From Alphaproteobacteria bacterium (GTDB taxonomy: Bacteria; Pseudomonadota; Alphaproteobacteria; Micavibrionales; UBA2020), in NCBI GenBank assembly GCA_004297545.1, contig SCTB01000125.1, positions 26,414 through 90,413 of the forward strand: DNA of 64,000 nt, in the 5' to 3' direction. Below are positions 15,976 through 25,500 of this stretch, piece after piece. A model generated the notes under the pieces. It searched no databases, was not told where the DNA came from, and was given only the letters and a program-made list of their open reading frames with translations. The translations under genes and the position numbers were made by a program. Numbering within the stretch: position 1 is the first letter of the stretch; every line of letters starts with the position of its first letter.

Positions 15976-16956
15976 TCAGGTTCCGTCCGCCGGCGCGATG
16001 ACGGACACGGCCTTTGCCCCCGTCACGACCGCCTGCACGACATGATGCGACGACGGGTTTTCGATATGCACTGTCTCCCCTTCGGCGCCGCTGTCGATGG
16101 CCTTGCCCTGCGTGGTCAGGTGGATGCCGCCGCTTTTCAGCTCCATGACGACCATATCGCCCTTTTTCACGAGGACGGGCAGCGCGATCTCGCTCATCGC
16201 GACGGGCTTCAGGCCTGCCACCCCGCGACGCGGCGACATGCCGATGAGGCGGTTCGCATCGACGATGGTCGAGGCCGCGACGTTATTGGAACGGATGTCG
16301 ATATAATCGATATCGTCCGCGGAAATCACATCCCCCTGCCGCATCGGATTTTTGAGCACCGGCACGGATGTCACGGGGTAGATGCGTCCAAAGATTTCCT
16401 GCTTCACGGCAGGATGCGCGGCGCCCGCGGGCGCCGCCAGCACGGCGCGGAATTCGCCTTTCGCCAGGTCATATCGCAGGCTCTGCGCCTCGGCCGTCGC
16501 AGGCAGGGATTCAGGGAGATGAACGGAAATATTGCGATCGGAAAGCTCGATGTCGAATTTCTGTCCCGTCACGGCGGCCGCAAGAGATTTCTGCACGGCG
16601 GCTTCGACGCCGTAGCGGTCGATTTCATGGGAGGAGCGGTGAATGACCGATTGCTCAAACCCGCTGACCGGCGCCCAGCCCAGGTTGAAGGCGTCGGACA
16701 CGCGCTGCAGGTCGCGCGCGTTCAGCGTCAGCGACTGGCCGTAGCCGGGCGCCGGCGCCAGCACATAACCCGCATCATGGGTCACGCCCGCGAAAACATC
16801 GCCGACCGTCACGTTGTCGCCCGTGATCGTGACATCGGCCTTGGGCGTAAGATAGCCTTCCGAGGCCCAGGCGCTGTTGATGACGCAGGCCGTCATGGCG
16901 ACCGCCAGCATCAGGCGTTTCATGTCGGGCGTTTTTACGATTTCGATGTCGGACAT
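15976..16956 (-). CDS. flgA: Flagellar P-ring assembly chaperone FlgA
   Basis: A 326-residue periplasmic chaperone needed to assemble the FlgI P-ring. After a short N-terminal extension, a signal peptide (MKRLMLAVAMTACVINSAWA) is visible. The C-terminal SAF domain shows PMRQGDVISADDIDYIDIRS, RLIGMSPRRGVAGLKPV, VLVKKGDMVVMELKSGGIHL and IENPSSHHVVQAVVTG, the standard FlgA pattern. AAGGA precedes the ATG at 16956; an internal ATG at 16923 gives a conventional signal peptide start. Its position between flgG and flgH is normal for alphaproteobacteria. Confidence 0.95.
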   Translation of the reverse strand: MSDIEIVKTPDMKRLMLAVAMTACVINSAWASEGYLTPKADVTITGDNVTVGDVFAGVTHDAGYVLAPAPGYGQSLTLNARDLQRVSDAFNLGWAPVSGFEQSVIHRSSHEIDRYGVEAAVQKSLAAAVTGQKFDIELSDRNISVHLPESLPATAEAQSLRYDLAKGEFRAVLAAPAGAAHPAVKQEIFGRIYPVTSVPVLKNPMRQGDVISADDIDYIDIRSNNVAASTIVDANRLIGMSPRRGVAGLKPVAMSEIALPVLVKKGDMVVMELKSGGIHLTTQGKAIDSGAEGETVHIENPSSHHVVQAVVTGAKAVSVIAPADGT

Positions 16957-16982
16957 TGTCCTTAACCCCTTATGCCTCGCGG

Positions 16983-17771
16983 TTAGCGCATCTGCGTGAT
17001 GGTGGTGAGCATTTCATCGCCCGCCTGGATGACTTTCGAGTTCATTTCGTAGGCGCGCTGCGCCTGGATAAGCGCGGTGATTTCCTGCACGATGTTGACG
17101 TTCGAGGTTTCGAGCGCGCCCTGTTCGAGCGCGCCGTAGCCGGGGTCGCCGGGGTTGCCGGTCACGGCGGCGCCGGAGGCTTCCGTTTCCTTGAACAGGT
17201 TGTCGCCCAGGGCGTCGAGACCCGCGTCGTTCGGGAAGACCGAGATCTGTATCTGGCCGACGTTAGTCAGGTTGACCTGGTTCTGCAGTTTGACCAGAAC
17301 CTGCCCCGTCGAGTTGACCGTCACGTCGACGGCATCGGACGGGATAGTGATGCCGGGCAGCAGCTGGAAGCCCTTTGATGTCACCATGCGGCCGTTCTGG
17401 TCCACCTGGAACGAGCCGTCGCGGGTGTAGGCAGTCGAGCCGTCAGGCAGCTGTATCTGGAAGTATCCCTGGCCTTTATTTGCAAGGTCGAGCTTGTTGC
17501 CGGTGATCTGGAGAGCGCCCTGTTCGTTGATGCGGTAGACCGAGCCCGTCTTGACGCCGAGGCCCTGCTGGATACCCGCCGGGATCGTCGTGCCCTGGTC
17601 GGAGGAGGCCGCGCCGGGCCTGATCTTCGTCTGGTAGAGCAGATCCTGGAATTCCGCGCGCTGGCGCTTGAAGCCGGTCGTCGTCATGTTGGCGATGTTG
17701 TTGGAAATCACGTCCACATTGAGCTGCTGCGCGAGCATCCCGGTGGCGCCGATGTCGAGGGTGAGTGACAT
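16983..17771 (-). CDS. flgG: Flagellar distal rod protein FlgG
   Basis: FlgG builds the distal rod. The N-terminal rod signature is LNVDVISNNIANMTTTGFKRQRAEFQDLLYQ, and the C-terminal flagellar motif is LETSNVNIVQEITALIQAQR. The 262 residues match the usual size. The central part DGSTAYTRDGSFQVDQNGR is the conserved D1-domain strand region. It follows flgF closely and precedes flgA. Confidence 0.97.
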   Translation of the reverse strand: MSLTLDIGATGMLAQQLNVDVISNNIANMTTTGFKRQRAEFQDLLYQTKIRPGAASSDQGTTIPAGIQQGLGVKTGSVYRINEQGALQITGNKLDLANKGQGYFQIQLPDGSTAYTRDGSFQVDQNGRMVTSKGFQLLPGITIPSDAVDVTVNSTGQVLVKLQNQVNLTNVGQIQISVFPNDAGLDALGDNLFKETEASGAAVTGNPGDPGYGALEQGALETSNVNIVQEITALIQAQRAYEMNSKVIQAGDEMLTTITQMR

Positions 17772-17792
17772 GATTTTTCTCCTTATATTCTC

Positions 17793-18518
17793 TTAAGCAT
17801 TCACGCTGGTGAGTTTTTGTATCGCGCCCGTCACGCGCTCGTGGTCAGCCTGCAGCATCTGCTGCGTCGCCTGGAACATGCGCATCAGCGTGATCATCTT
17901 GTTCATTTCCGCGATGGGGTTGACGTTGGAGCCCTCGAGGACGCCCTGCGACACGAAGCGGTTTTCCAGCACCTGCTCGGGCATGCTGCCGGCGTCGTAA
18001 AGATTGGCGCCGATTTTTTTGAGCGCCTGCTCGTTCTCAAAAGACACGAGCTTCAGTTTTCCGATATCGCCGACCTCGCTCGAGATGGAGCCGTCGACGG
18101 AAACCGTGATCTGCTTGGCCTCCGGCTGCACGACGAGGGGGTTGCCGGTTTCGCCGATCACGACGTTGCCGGACTGGTCGACGAGCTGGCTCTCCGTGTT
18201 CAGCGCGAAGGATCCGTCCCGCGTATAGCGGATGCCTTCGGGCGTCTGGACCACGAAATAGCCCGCGCCGTTGATCGCCATGTCGAGCGGGTTATAGGTC
18301 TGGGTCAGGTTGCCCATCGTGAGGTCGCGGTAGGTCGCGTAGTCGTAGGACTGGTTGATTTTCGACCCGCCCTTGGGCTGGGTGACGTAGTCGAGGAACA
18401 TGACGTTCTGCGCCTTGAAGCCGGGCGTGCTCATGTTCGCGATATTGTTCGAGGTCACCTCGATCTGCTGGGAAAGCGCAATCTGATGCGACATCCCGAT
18501 ATAGGAGATATTTTCCAT
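17793..18518 (-). CDS. flgF: Flagellar proximal rod protein FlgF
   Basis: FlgF is a proximal rod subunit. The N-terminal motif is ISYIGMSHQIALSQQIEVTS followed by NNIANMSTPGFKAQ; the C-terminal helix is EGSNVNPIAEMNKMITLMRM. The ATG at 18518 is preceded by AGGTGG and gives 241 residues, the standard length. The open frame extends upstream to 18593, but those 25 Lys-rich residues have no FlgF counterpart. It heads the flgFGAH operon, and a sigma-54-type element lies about 95 bases upstream. Confidence 0.96.
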   Translation of the reverse strand: MENISYIGMSHQIALSQQIEVTSNNIANMSTPGFKAQNVMFLDYVTQPKGGSKINQSYDYATYRDLTMGNLTQTYNPLDMAINGAGYFVVQTPEGIRYTRDGSFALNTESQLVDQSGNVVIGETGNPLVVQPEAKQITVSVDGSISSEVGDIGKLKLVSFENEQALKKIGANLYDAGSMPEQVLENRFVSQGVLEGSNVNPIAEMNKMITLMRMFQATQQMLQADHERVTGAIQKLTSVNA

Positions 18519-18613
18519 TGCCGGACCACCTTTGACTTTCTTATCCGTCCGTGCCCCCTTATTTGTTTTTTTTGAAGTCCGGGAGACGGACATGATTAAC
18601 CCGCATCGAATAA

Positions 18614-18629
18614 TGCAGAAACCATGCCA
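18614..18629 (-). promoter_or_regulatory. Sigma-54-type promoter of flgFGAH
   Basis: On the minus strand TGGCATGGTTTCTGCA matches the consensus TGGCACG-N4-TTGCW with GG and GC at the required distance, with deviations at three positions. It lies about 95 bases upstream of the flgF ATG. In related flagellar systems rod operons are often RpoN-dependent. Confidence 0.6.
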
Positions 18630-18847
18630 GACTCGATTACCTTTTGTTTTCAGGCGTTTGAGATTCCGGCGGATGGGAAATAGCCGGCGCAGGAGAGGGC
18701 TGGAGCGGAAGCACGGACGAGGATCGTGCGGAAATTTTTTCCAAAAGACGCGGGAGGCGAACAGTTCGGTGGATTTTTACGAAAAGTGAATGTTTAGGTA
18801 TCGGCTGCGATTCCTGATAAAATGAAACTGACAAACTATATTAATCA

Positions 18848-18863
18848 TGGCACGATATATGCA
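18848..18863 (+). promoter_or_regulatory. Sigma-54-type promoter of the fliL operon
   Basis: TGGCACGATATATGCA matches the -24/-12 consensus TGGCACG-N4-TTGCW at all defined positions except one T of the TTGC box. It ends 59 bases upstream of the fliL ATG. Confidence 0.7.
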
Positions 18864-18922
18864 GGGTTATGAGGAGTTTAATGGCGGTCCCTGACATGGG
18901 ATTGTCATAAGGGGTCTGGGGA

Positions 18923-19567
18923 ATGGCAGAGACCAAGAAAGCCAAAAAAGATGCCGAGAAGCCGGCTGCCGCCAAGCCGGAGCTGAAGGCTGTCGACAAG
19001 GACGTGCTGCCCTCCGCCGACGATCTTCCGGCCCAGGAGGGCGCCCCTGCCGAAGGCGGCGGCATATCCAGGAAAAAACTCGCCCTGTTCATCGCGCTGC
19101 CCATCCTCGTTGTGCTGGGCGCCGGCGCCGGGCTTTATTTCACGGGCCATCTCGGCAGCTTCGGCGCGAAAAAAATCGATTGCGCGACCGTCACCGAGGG
19201 CGACAAGGATTACGCCGCCTGCGCCCAGGAGCTCGCCCAGGCGTCCGCGTCGCTGCCGCCCGGCATCTTCGTCGACATCCCCGCCATGATCGTGAACCTG
19301 AGCGGCAACGCCAGGAAAACCACTTACCTGAAGATCGTGCTGAAAATCGAGCTGGAAGGCAAAGACGACGCCAAGGGATTCAACGCCATCATGCCGCGCG
19401 TCGTCGATCAGTTTCAAACATACCTGCGCGAGCTGAGGATCGACGATCTGAAAGGATCCTCGGGAATTTACCGCATGAAGATCGAGCTGTTGAGCCGCGT
19501 GCGCGCGGCGGCGCCCGAAATCAAGGTCCGCGACGTGTTATTCCAGGAAATACTGGTGCAGCAATGA
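18923..19567 (+). CDS. fliL: Flagellar basal-body-associated protein FliL
   Basis: FliL is a single-pass inner-membrane protein that rings the stator around the motor. The Ala/Lys/Glu-rich cytoplasmic N-terminus (1-49) is followed by a membrane segment at about 53-75 (LALFIALPILVVLGAGAGLYF). The periplasmic domain ends with the family pattern TYLKIVLKIELEG, IMPRVVDQFQTYLRELRIDDLKG and VRDVLFQEILVQQ. Two Cys in the periplasmic linker (KKIDCATV and YAACAQE) could form a disulfide and are not in the textbook FliL core. The stop overlaps fliM by four bases. Confidence 0.95.
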   Translation: MAETKKAKKDAEKPAAAKPELKAVDKDVLPSADDLPAQEGAPAEGGGISRKKLALFIALPILVVLGAGAGLYFTGHLGSFGAKKIDCATVTEGDKDYAACAQELAQASASLPPGIFVDIPAMIVNLSGNARKTTYLKIVLKIELEGKDDAKGFNAIMPRVVDQFQTYLRELRIDDLKGSSGIYRMKIELLSRVRAAAPEIKVRDVLFQEILVQQ

Positions 19568-20646
19568 CGAAAACGACCGACAAATCCCCGCCCGTCGACG
19601 TCGCCGAAAAGAAGAAGATGTCGGAATGGAACCAGCTGGCCGACGAGCAGGCCCCGGCCGAAGACGCCAGCGGAGAAGACGGCCGCATCCTCGACCAGAA
19701 GGAAATCGACAGCCTGCTCGGCTTTGACGATTCCACGAGCAGCGAGAAAACCGGCATCATGGAGCTGATCAACTCCGCGCTTGTCAATTACGAACGCCTG
19801 CCGATGCTTGATGTCGTCTTCGACCGGCTTGTGCGCCTGATGTCGACCAGCCTGCGCAACCTGACCTCCGACAACGTCGAAATCAGCCTCGACCATATTT
19901 CTTCCGTGCGCTTCGGCGATTACCTGAATTCCATTCCGCTACCCGCGATGCTCTCCATCTTCAAGGCGGAAGAATGGGACGACCACGGGTTGATGGTCAT
20001 CGATTCCGCCCTCATCTATTCCATCGTGGACGTTCTGCTGGGCGGAAGGCGCGGCACGTCGGCCCTGCGTGTCGAAGGGCGCCCCTACACGACCATCGAG
20101 ACCAAGCTTATCGAGCGCATGGTGCATGTCGTGCTCAACGACCTGTCCTCGGCCTTCGACCCGCTCTCGCCCGTCAGTTTCCGCCTGGAGCGCATCGAGA
20201 CCAACCCGCGCTTCGCCACCATCACGCAGAGCAACAACGCGGGCGTGCTGGTGCGCCTGCGCATCGACATGGGCGACCGCTCCGGCCGCATCGAAATCCT
20301 CATCCCCTATTCGACGCTGGAGCCGATCCGCGAGCTGCTGCTGCAGATGTTCATGGGCGAGAAATTCGGCCGCGACACGATCTGGGAGACGCACCTGACC
20401 CGCGAGTTGTACCAGACCGATATCCAGCTTTCCGCCATCCTGGGCGAGACGACGGTTTCGCTCGACGACCTCGTCAACTGGGAGGTCGGCTCGACCGTCA
20501 TCCTGAACACGCGTCCCGATGACCTGATTGAAATGCGCGTGGGCGACCATTCGATGTTCATGGCCAAGGTCGGCCAGAAGCAAGGCCAGATCGCCTGCAG
20601 CATCGAGGAATACATCGAACCTGAGGAGCAATCCGAGGATATGTGA
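19564..20646 (+). CDS. fliM: Flagellar motor switch protein FliM
   Basis: FliM is the C-ring subunit that binds phosphorylated CheY. The 360-residue protein begins with a charged extension, then the CheY-binding-like segment ILDQKEIDSLLGFDD at about residue 40. The middle CheC-like domain includes DHISSVRFGDYLNSIPLPAM and DHGLMVIDSALIYSIVDVLLGG. The SpoA-type C-terminal domain has LGETTVSLDDLVNWEVGSTV. The ATG overlaps the fliL stop. The placement of the LDQKEIDSLL motif away from the very N-terminus, where it usually sits, is slightly unusual. Confidence 0.95.
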   Translation: MTKTTDKSPPVDVAEKKKMSEWNQLADEQAPAEDASGEDGRILDQKEIDSLLGFDDSTSSEKTGIMELINSALVNYERLPMLDVVFDRLVRLMSTSLRNLTSDNVEISLDHISSVRFGDYLNSIPLPAMLSIFKAEEWDDHGLMVIDSALIYSIVDVLLGGRRGTSALRVEGRPYTTIETKLIERMVHVVLNDLSSAFDPLSPVSFRLERIETNPRFATITQSNNAGVLVRLRIDMGDRSGRIEILIPYSTLEPIRELLLQMFMGEKFGRDTIWETHLTRELYQTDIQLSAILGETTVSLDDLVNWEVGSTVILNTRPDDLIEMRVGDHSMFMAKVGQKQGQIACSIEEYIEPEEQSEDM

Positions 20647-21104
20647 TGAACCCGTATGCCGGCATCATCCTTGACATCATCGTCCTCTGCGTGCTTGCCG
20701 CCACGATCATCCACGCCCGCCGCCTGTCGCGCCAGTTCGCCGAAATGCAGCAGGGCCGCAAAACCTTTGAAAAACTGATCGAGTCCATCAACCAGGCGGC
20801 AGCCCGCGCCGACGGCGCGACGAAATCCCTGCGCGAGGCGGCGCAGCAGGGCGGCGACCGGCTGCAGGACAAGATCAACACGGCGCGCGGGCTTGCCGAC
20901 GAGCTCGAAATCATCGTGCAGGCCGGCGACAGCCTTGCCGGGCGCCTGGAAGGGCTTGCGCGCAGAACATCTGCGCCCCGCGAACCCGTTCTGCCCCGCA
21001 ACGAAAACCGGACGGAGAAAGTCCCTGACGGCCGCGCGGAGCCGCGCACCCGCGCCGAGAAGGAACTTCTGGATGCCCTGCGCGCCAAGCGTCAGTCGTC
21101 ATGA
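20646..21104 (+). CDS. DUF6468 membrane-anchored flagellar-cluster protein
   Basis: A 152-residue protein with one N-terminal membrane helix (GIILDIIVLCVLAATII) followed by a long charged helix that is probably coiled coil (RLSRQFAEMQQGRKTFEKLI). The C-terminal tail is disordered and Arg/Glu-rich and ends TRAEKELLDALRAKRQ. This is the small protein found between fliM and motE in many alphaproteobacterial flagellar clusters (DUF6468). Its role is unknown. The start overlaps the fliM stop (TGATG); a GTG one codon upstream is also possible. Confidence 0.82.
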   Translation: MNPYAGIILDIIVLCVLAATIIHARRLSRQFAEMQQGRKTFEKLIESINQAAARADGATKSLREAAQQGGDRLQDKINTARGLADELEIIVQAGDSLAGRLEGLARRTSAPREPVLPRNENRTEKVPDGRAEPRTRAEKELLDALRAKRQSS

Positions 21105-21115
21105 AGGAGGGGTGA

Positions 21116-21883
21116 ATGAAGATATTCCGCCCCGCCAACCTCTTTACCTGTCTTGCCGTGCTGCTGACAGCCGCCTTTATCTTCCGGCTGGCGAACCTGG
21201 CCATTCCCCGCAGCCCGGACGACCCCGGCGTGACGAGGTCCGCGCAGGCGGCCGATCTCGCGCCGTCGAGCTCGAACGAGGAGCCGCCGCCGCTCACGCA
21301 GGCCGACGTCGACAGGGCGGTCAGGGAAACCGCCGAGAGAACCGAGGCGGCTGAAGCGCCGAAGCCCGCGAAACCGGGCACCAAAAAAGAGGACGACCTG
21401 CCGCCCCCGCCCCCGGATACACCTTCCTTCAGCGCGTCGGAAGTCGAAGTGCTGCAGTCGCTTGCCAAGCGCCGCGACGAACTTGACCGCCGCGAAAAAC
21501 TCCTGGTCCAGCGCGAAGCGCTTCTGGACGCCGCCGGGCAGGAGGTGGACCATAAAATCGCCGAGCTCAACAAGCTCAAAGGCGAAATCGAAAACCTGCT
21601 CGGGCAGCAGCAAAAACTCGAAGACGATCGCATCGGCAGCCTGGTGAAGATTTACGAAGGCATGAAGCCCAAGGAGGCGGCCACGATTTTCAACACGCTC
21701 GACATGGACGTGCTGTTGCCAGTGATCGGCCGCATGAGCGAGCGCAAGAGCGGCCCCATCCTGGCCAGCATGGACCCCGAAAAGGCGCGCCTCGTGACGA
21801 TTCGCCTGGCCCAGCAGCGCGAGCTGCCGGTGGCGGGCGCCGCAAAGAAAGCCCTCTCCGGGCCTCCGGCGCCCTCCCCGTAA
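21116..21883 (+). CDS. motE: MotE-like flagellar protein with MgtE N-terminal fold
   Basis: A 255-residue protein with an N-terminal membrane anchor or signal (LFTCLAVLLTAAFIFRL), a Pro-rich linker, then a coiled coil at about 115-180 (ELDRREKLLVQREALLD). The C-terminal MgtE_N-type domain reads IYEGMKPKEAATIFNTLDMD and then MDPEKARLVTIRLAQQ. MotE in rhizobia is a periplasmic chaperone of the stator-associated protein MotC. Whether this organism has MotC is not visible here. AAGGAGGGGTGA before the ATG is an excellent ribosome binding site. Confidence 0.85.
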   Translation: MKIFRPANLFTCLAVLLTAAFIFRLANLAIPRSPDDPGVTRSAQAADLAPSSSNEEPPPLTQADVDRAVRETAERTEAAEAPKPAKPGTKKEDDLPPPPPDTPSFSASEVEVLQSLAKRRDELDRREKLLVQREALLDAAGQEVDHKIAELNKLKGEIENLLGQQQKLEDDRIGSLVKIYEGMKPKEAATIFNTLDMDVLLPVIGRMSERKSGPILASMDPEKARLVTIRLAQQRELPVAGAAKKALSGPPAPSP

Positions 21884-21897
21884 CCCCTTCTGCCGCC

Positions 21898-21912
21898 TTA
21901 ACTTTAGATTAA
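21898..21912 (+). promoter_or_regulatory. CtrA-type site upstream of cheY
   Basis: TTAA at 21898-21901, seven bases, then TTAA at 21909-21912 is a perfect full CtrA recognition sequence (TTAA-N7-TTAA). It lies 83 bases before the cheY TTG start, just after the motE stop, where it could overlap a promoter -35 region. Confidence 0.6.
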
Positions 21913-21994
21913 AGGCATTGTTTACAATTGTTTAACGGGTCCACGGCACAATAGTAGTTAGGGGGCTCAGGCCTGCCAGTTGTGGGGTAACCGC

Positions 21995-22375
21995 TTGTCG
22001 ATCGATAAAAACATCAACATTCTGGTCGTGGACGATTTCGTCACGATGACGCAGCTGATGCGATACTTGCTCAAGAGCCTCGGCTTCAGGAATGTGGACG
22101 AAGCGCAGGACGTGGGGACGGCACTGACCAAGATGTCCGAAAAACACTATAGCCTCGTCATCTCGGATTGGAACATGGAACCAGTCTCCGGCCTTGACCT
22201 GCTCAAACAGTTGCGCGCGCAGGGCAATGCTATCCCCTTCATCATGGTCACCGCCGAAGGAAAGACCGAAAGCGTGATTGAGGCCAAACAGGCCGGCGTC
22301 ACCAATTACATCGTAAAGCCGTACAATGCCGTCACTCTCAAAAACAAGCTTGTCAGCGTCTTTGGCGAGTTCTAG
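21995..22375 (+). CDS. cheY: Single-domain response regulator CheY
   Basis: A receiver domain of about 126 residues. The acidic pocket VVDD is near residues 12-14, the phosphoacceptor Asp is in VISDWNMEP, Thr of MVTAEGKTE and Lys of IVKPYNAVTL are all present, so it should be phosphorylatable. The closest pattern is the chemotaxis CheY that binds FliM, in keeping with its neighbours. The start is not ATG: TTG at 21995 with GTGGGG upstream is preferred, and TTG at 21980 is the alternative. A CtrA-type site upstream suggests cell-cycle-linked expression. Confidence 0.92.
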   Translation: MSIDKNINILVVDDFVTMTQLMRYLLKSLGFRNVDEAQDVGTALTKMSEKHYSLVISDWNMEPVSGLDLLKQLRAQGNAIPFIMVTAEGKTESVIEAKQAGVTNYIVKPYNAVTLKNKLVSVFGEF

Positions 22376-22508
22376 GGGCGCGCCCTTGAAGGATAGGGCC
22401 GAGGCCTTATGTCAATCACGTTTCCTTTCTCTTTACCAACTGATTTTCAAAGGTTTTTCATGTATTCTGGAGATTGGGAAACTGCGTTTTCAGGGAACAC
22501 TTTTTCCG

Positions 22509-25500
22509 ATGCTGTCGCGCCTGAAAAATATGGCCGGAAGACTGCCGCCGCTTTTGTGCATTGCGGCGATGCTGATGCTGTGCGCCGCGCCGACGGCCGC
22601 CGCCGAAGACGCGCCAACAGCGCAGCCGGTTGCCCCCGCCGCTCCCGTCACGTTGCGCGTGGGCGAGCATACCGAATACACCCGGCTCGTCTTCGACTTT
22701 ACGCGGCTCACCGCTTACACGGCGGAAAGAAGCGGACAGTCGATCACGCTGCTTTTCGAAACCAGCAGCGCCATTGCGCTGCCAGCTGATAAATTTCATC
22801 TCATCACCAGCATGACGGCCTCCCGGCCCGACAGCGATTCCGTCGCGCTTGTCATCAACATGGTCGAGGGAGCCAGCGCCCGCGATTACCGACTGAAGAA
22901 CAAGATCGTCGTCGATGTCTATGCCCAGGCCAAGAAGACGGCGCATCCCAAGGTCGCGGAGGCGACGCCCCAACCCGCACCGCCAGCGCCCGCCGTAAAA
23001 CCACCGGAACCGAAAAAGGAAGACAAACCCGTAACAGCAACGGGACCGATACCGCTCACGCTCCCCTCTGTGCCGCCCCCCGCTCCCGCCGCTGCATCTG
23101 CACCGCCGCCGGCGGCCGCAGCCGCTTCAACGCCGGCGTCTCCGCCTGCGCCCGCTCAACCACCGGCAACGGCCGCCGCGGTTCCTGCGCCTGCGGTCAT
23201 AAAACTTGCCGAACCGGCGGGACCGCCCATTCCTCCCGCTCCTGCAGTCCCCGCTGCGATCGCCGCGGCTGCCGCCATTCCCTCCATCATCATGGACAAG
23301 GCCCCCGTCGCGCCGGTCGAGGCAGCCGTGCTGCCGGAAGAGCCCACGAAGATTTCCATCTCGACCGTCGAGCCCGCGCGGCTGGCGGTTTTCTCGCGCT
23401 TCGACGTGCTGTGGATCGTGCTCGATTCAGAAGCCGCCGGCGCCGTGCTGCCGGGCGCAAGCGGGCCGGAAGCCGGGCTTCTCGGCACGCCGCAGGTCGT
23501 CGGTTTCAAGGGCGGCACGGCCTATCGCTATACCTTGCCCCCGAAACGCTACCTGAGCATCGAAAAGAAAAGCCTGACGTGGAATGTTTATATTTCAACG
23601 TCGCAGCGGCAGACGCCCGCGAATACGCTGGTCCATGTCGATTACGACGAGTCGAAAAAGATCGCGAAGCTGATGACCGAGCTGGAGGACGCGAGCAACC
23701 CGCTGGAGATTCAGGATCCCGCCTCTGGTGACACACTCTACGTGCTGGCGACGACGGGGCAGGGAGCAAGGATCGACCAGGCTCAGCGTTTCCCGGATGT
23801 CGAGATACTTCCGGCTGCCATCGGCATGGCCATCCGCCCGCTCGCCGACGACATCCGCGTCAACCGTATCGAGAATTTCGTCATGATCACGGCCCCCGAC
23901 GGTATTCAGGCGACGCCGGGAGCAATCAGATGCTACGACTGCGACAAGGACGACGGCGAAGCAACGCGACTGTTCAACTTCCCCGCCTGGCGCATGGGCG
24001 GGATCCCCAAGCTCTACCGCAACCGCCGGCTGCTGGAAGACAAAATCGCTTCTGCCGCCAAGCCCGAAGAGCGGCAGGAACTGCTGATGAAGCTGGCGCT
24101 GCTCTACTTCGCCAACAATTTCGGACAGGAGACCCTGGGCGTCCTGTCGCTGATCGAGCAGGAAAACGAAGATATGGCCAAGAACCCCAACTTCATCGCG
24201 CTGCGGGGGGCTGCGAGCGCGATGGCGGGGCATTACCAGGACGCGCTGAAGGATCTCTCTCACCCGCTCCTGCAAAAGCACCCGGAGGTCAATCTGTGGA
24301 TCGGCTACGCAGCGGCGGGTTCGGAACAGTGGCGCATGGCGAACAGCTCCTTCCCGTCAAGCAACCGGCTGCTGCTGCAGTATCCCGACAACATTTCGGT
24401 GCCCTTCACGATTTACATGGCGGAATCGGCGCTTCGCCTTGGCCGCACGGATTCCGCGAACGCGCTGCTGTCGTCGCTGGATTCCATGTCCGCTGACCTT
24501 GACCGCCACTATGTCGCCGCCATCCAGTACCTGAAGGGCGAAGCCGCGCGGCAGGCCGGGAAGAACGAGGAAGCCATCCGCCTGTGGCAGCCCGTCGCCT
24601 TCGGGCTCGACCGGCTTTACCACACCAAGGCCTCGCTGGCGCTGGCGAACTTAAGACTGCAGGACAAGAAAATCACCCTCAAGCAGGCTATCGACGTCGT
24701 GGATTCCCTGCGCTTCGCCTGGCGCGGCGACGGGCTGGAGGTGCAGATACTGCAGAATCTGGGCGACCTGAAGGTCAGGAACAGGCAGTATCTGTCCGGC
24801 CTCGAAGACATGAATACGGCAGCGGCGCTGGCCGACGACATGCTCGACGACAGCCAGCCGATCCGGGACGAGATGAGGCAGGTATTCTCGGAAGTGTTCG
24901 TGGGCGGCAAGGCGAAGGACATGCCGCCCTTGGAGGCCGTTTCCCTGTATACGGAATTCAAGCCGCTGATGCCCGAGGGCGCAGACGGGTCGACCGCAAC
25001 ACTCAATTTCGCCGACAGCCTGATCAGCATCGATTTGCTGGACAAGGCCGAAAAGCTGCTGGAAGAGCAGATAAAAAGCAGCTACCTGTCCGCGGAAAAA
25101 ACCTTTTCCGTCGGCGCGAAGCTGGCTGCCATTTACCTGCTGGACAATGCCCCTGACAAGGCGCTGACCGCGCTGCAGAACACCGCCGGCAACGCGGGCA
25201 GCGACGCGCTGAAGACCGAACGCGAGCTGCTGAAAGCCCGCGCGCTGTCGCAGCTCAACCGGACCGACGACGCGATCGCCGTGCTGTCGGAAATCGGCTC
25301 GAAAGAGGCCAAACACCTGAAAGCCGACGTGCTGTGGCGCGCGCGGAAGTGGGGCGAAGCCGCACAAGCCATCGAAGACCTGCTGCCCCCGCCCGAAAAG
25401 GGATTGTCGGACGACGACGCGCAGATGGTTGTGAATGCCGCCGTGGCCTGGAAACTGGAGAAGAAGGCGGATCGCCTGCAGCAACTGAAGGTTCGCTACG

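Larger units (their letters stand above)
18519..18922. other. Divergent flagellar regulatory region
   Basis: About 400 bases between the divergent starts of flgF and fliL with no credible gene. It contains two sigma-54-type -24/-12 elements facing outward, at 18614-18629 (toward flgF) and 18848-18863 (toward fliL). The roughly 220 bases between them could hold an activator binding region for an NtrC-type regulator. Confidence 0.65.

Noticed and set aside
22326..22508. N-terminal extension of the TPR protein upstream of its signal peptide
   Set aside because: It overlaps the end of cheY and would place the signal sequence more than 60 residues into the protein.
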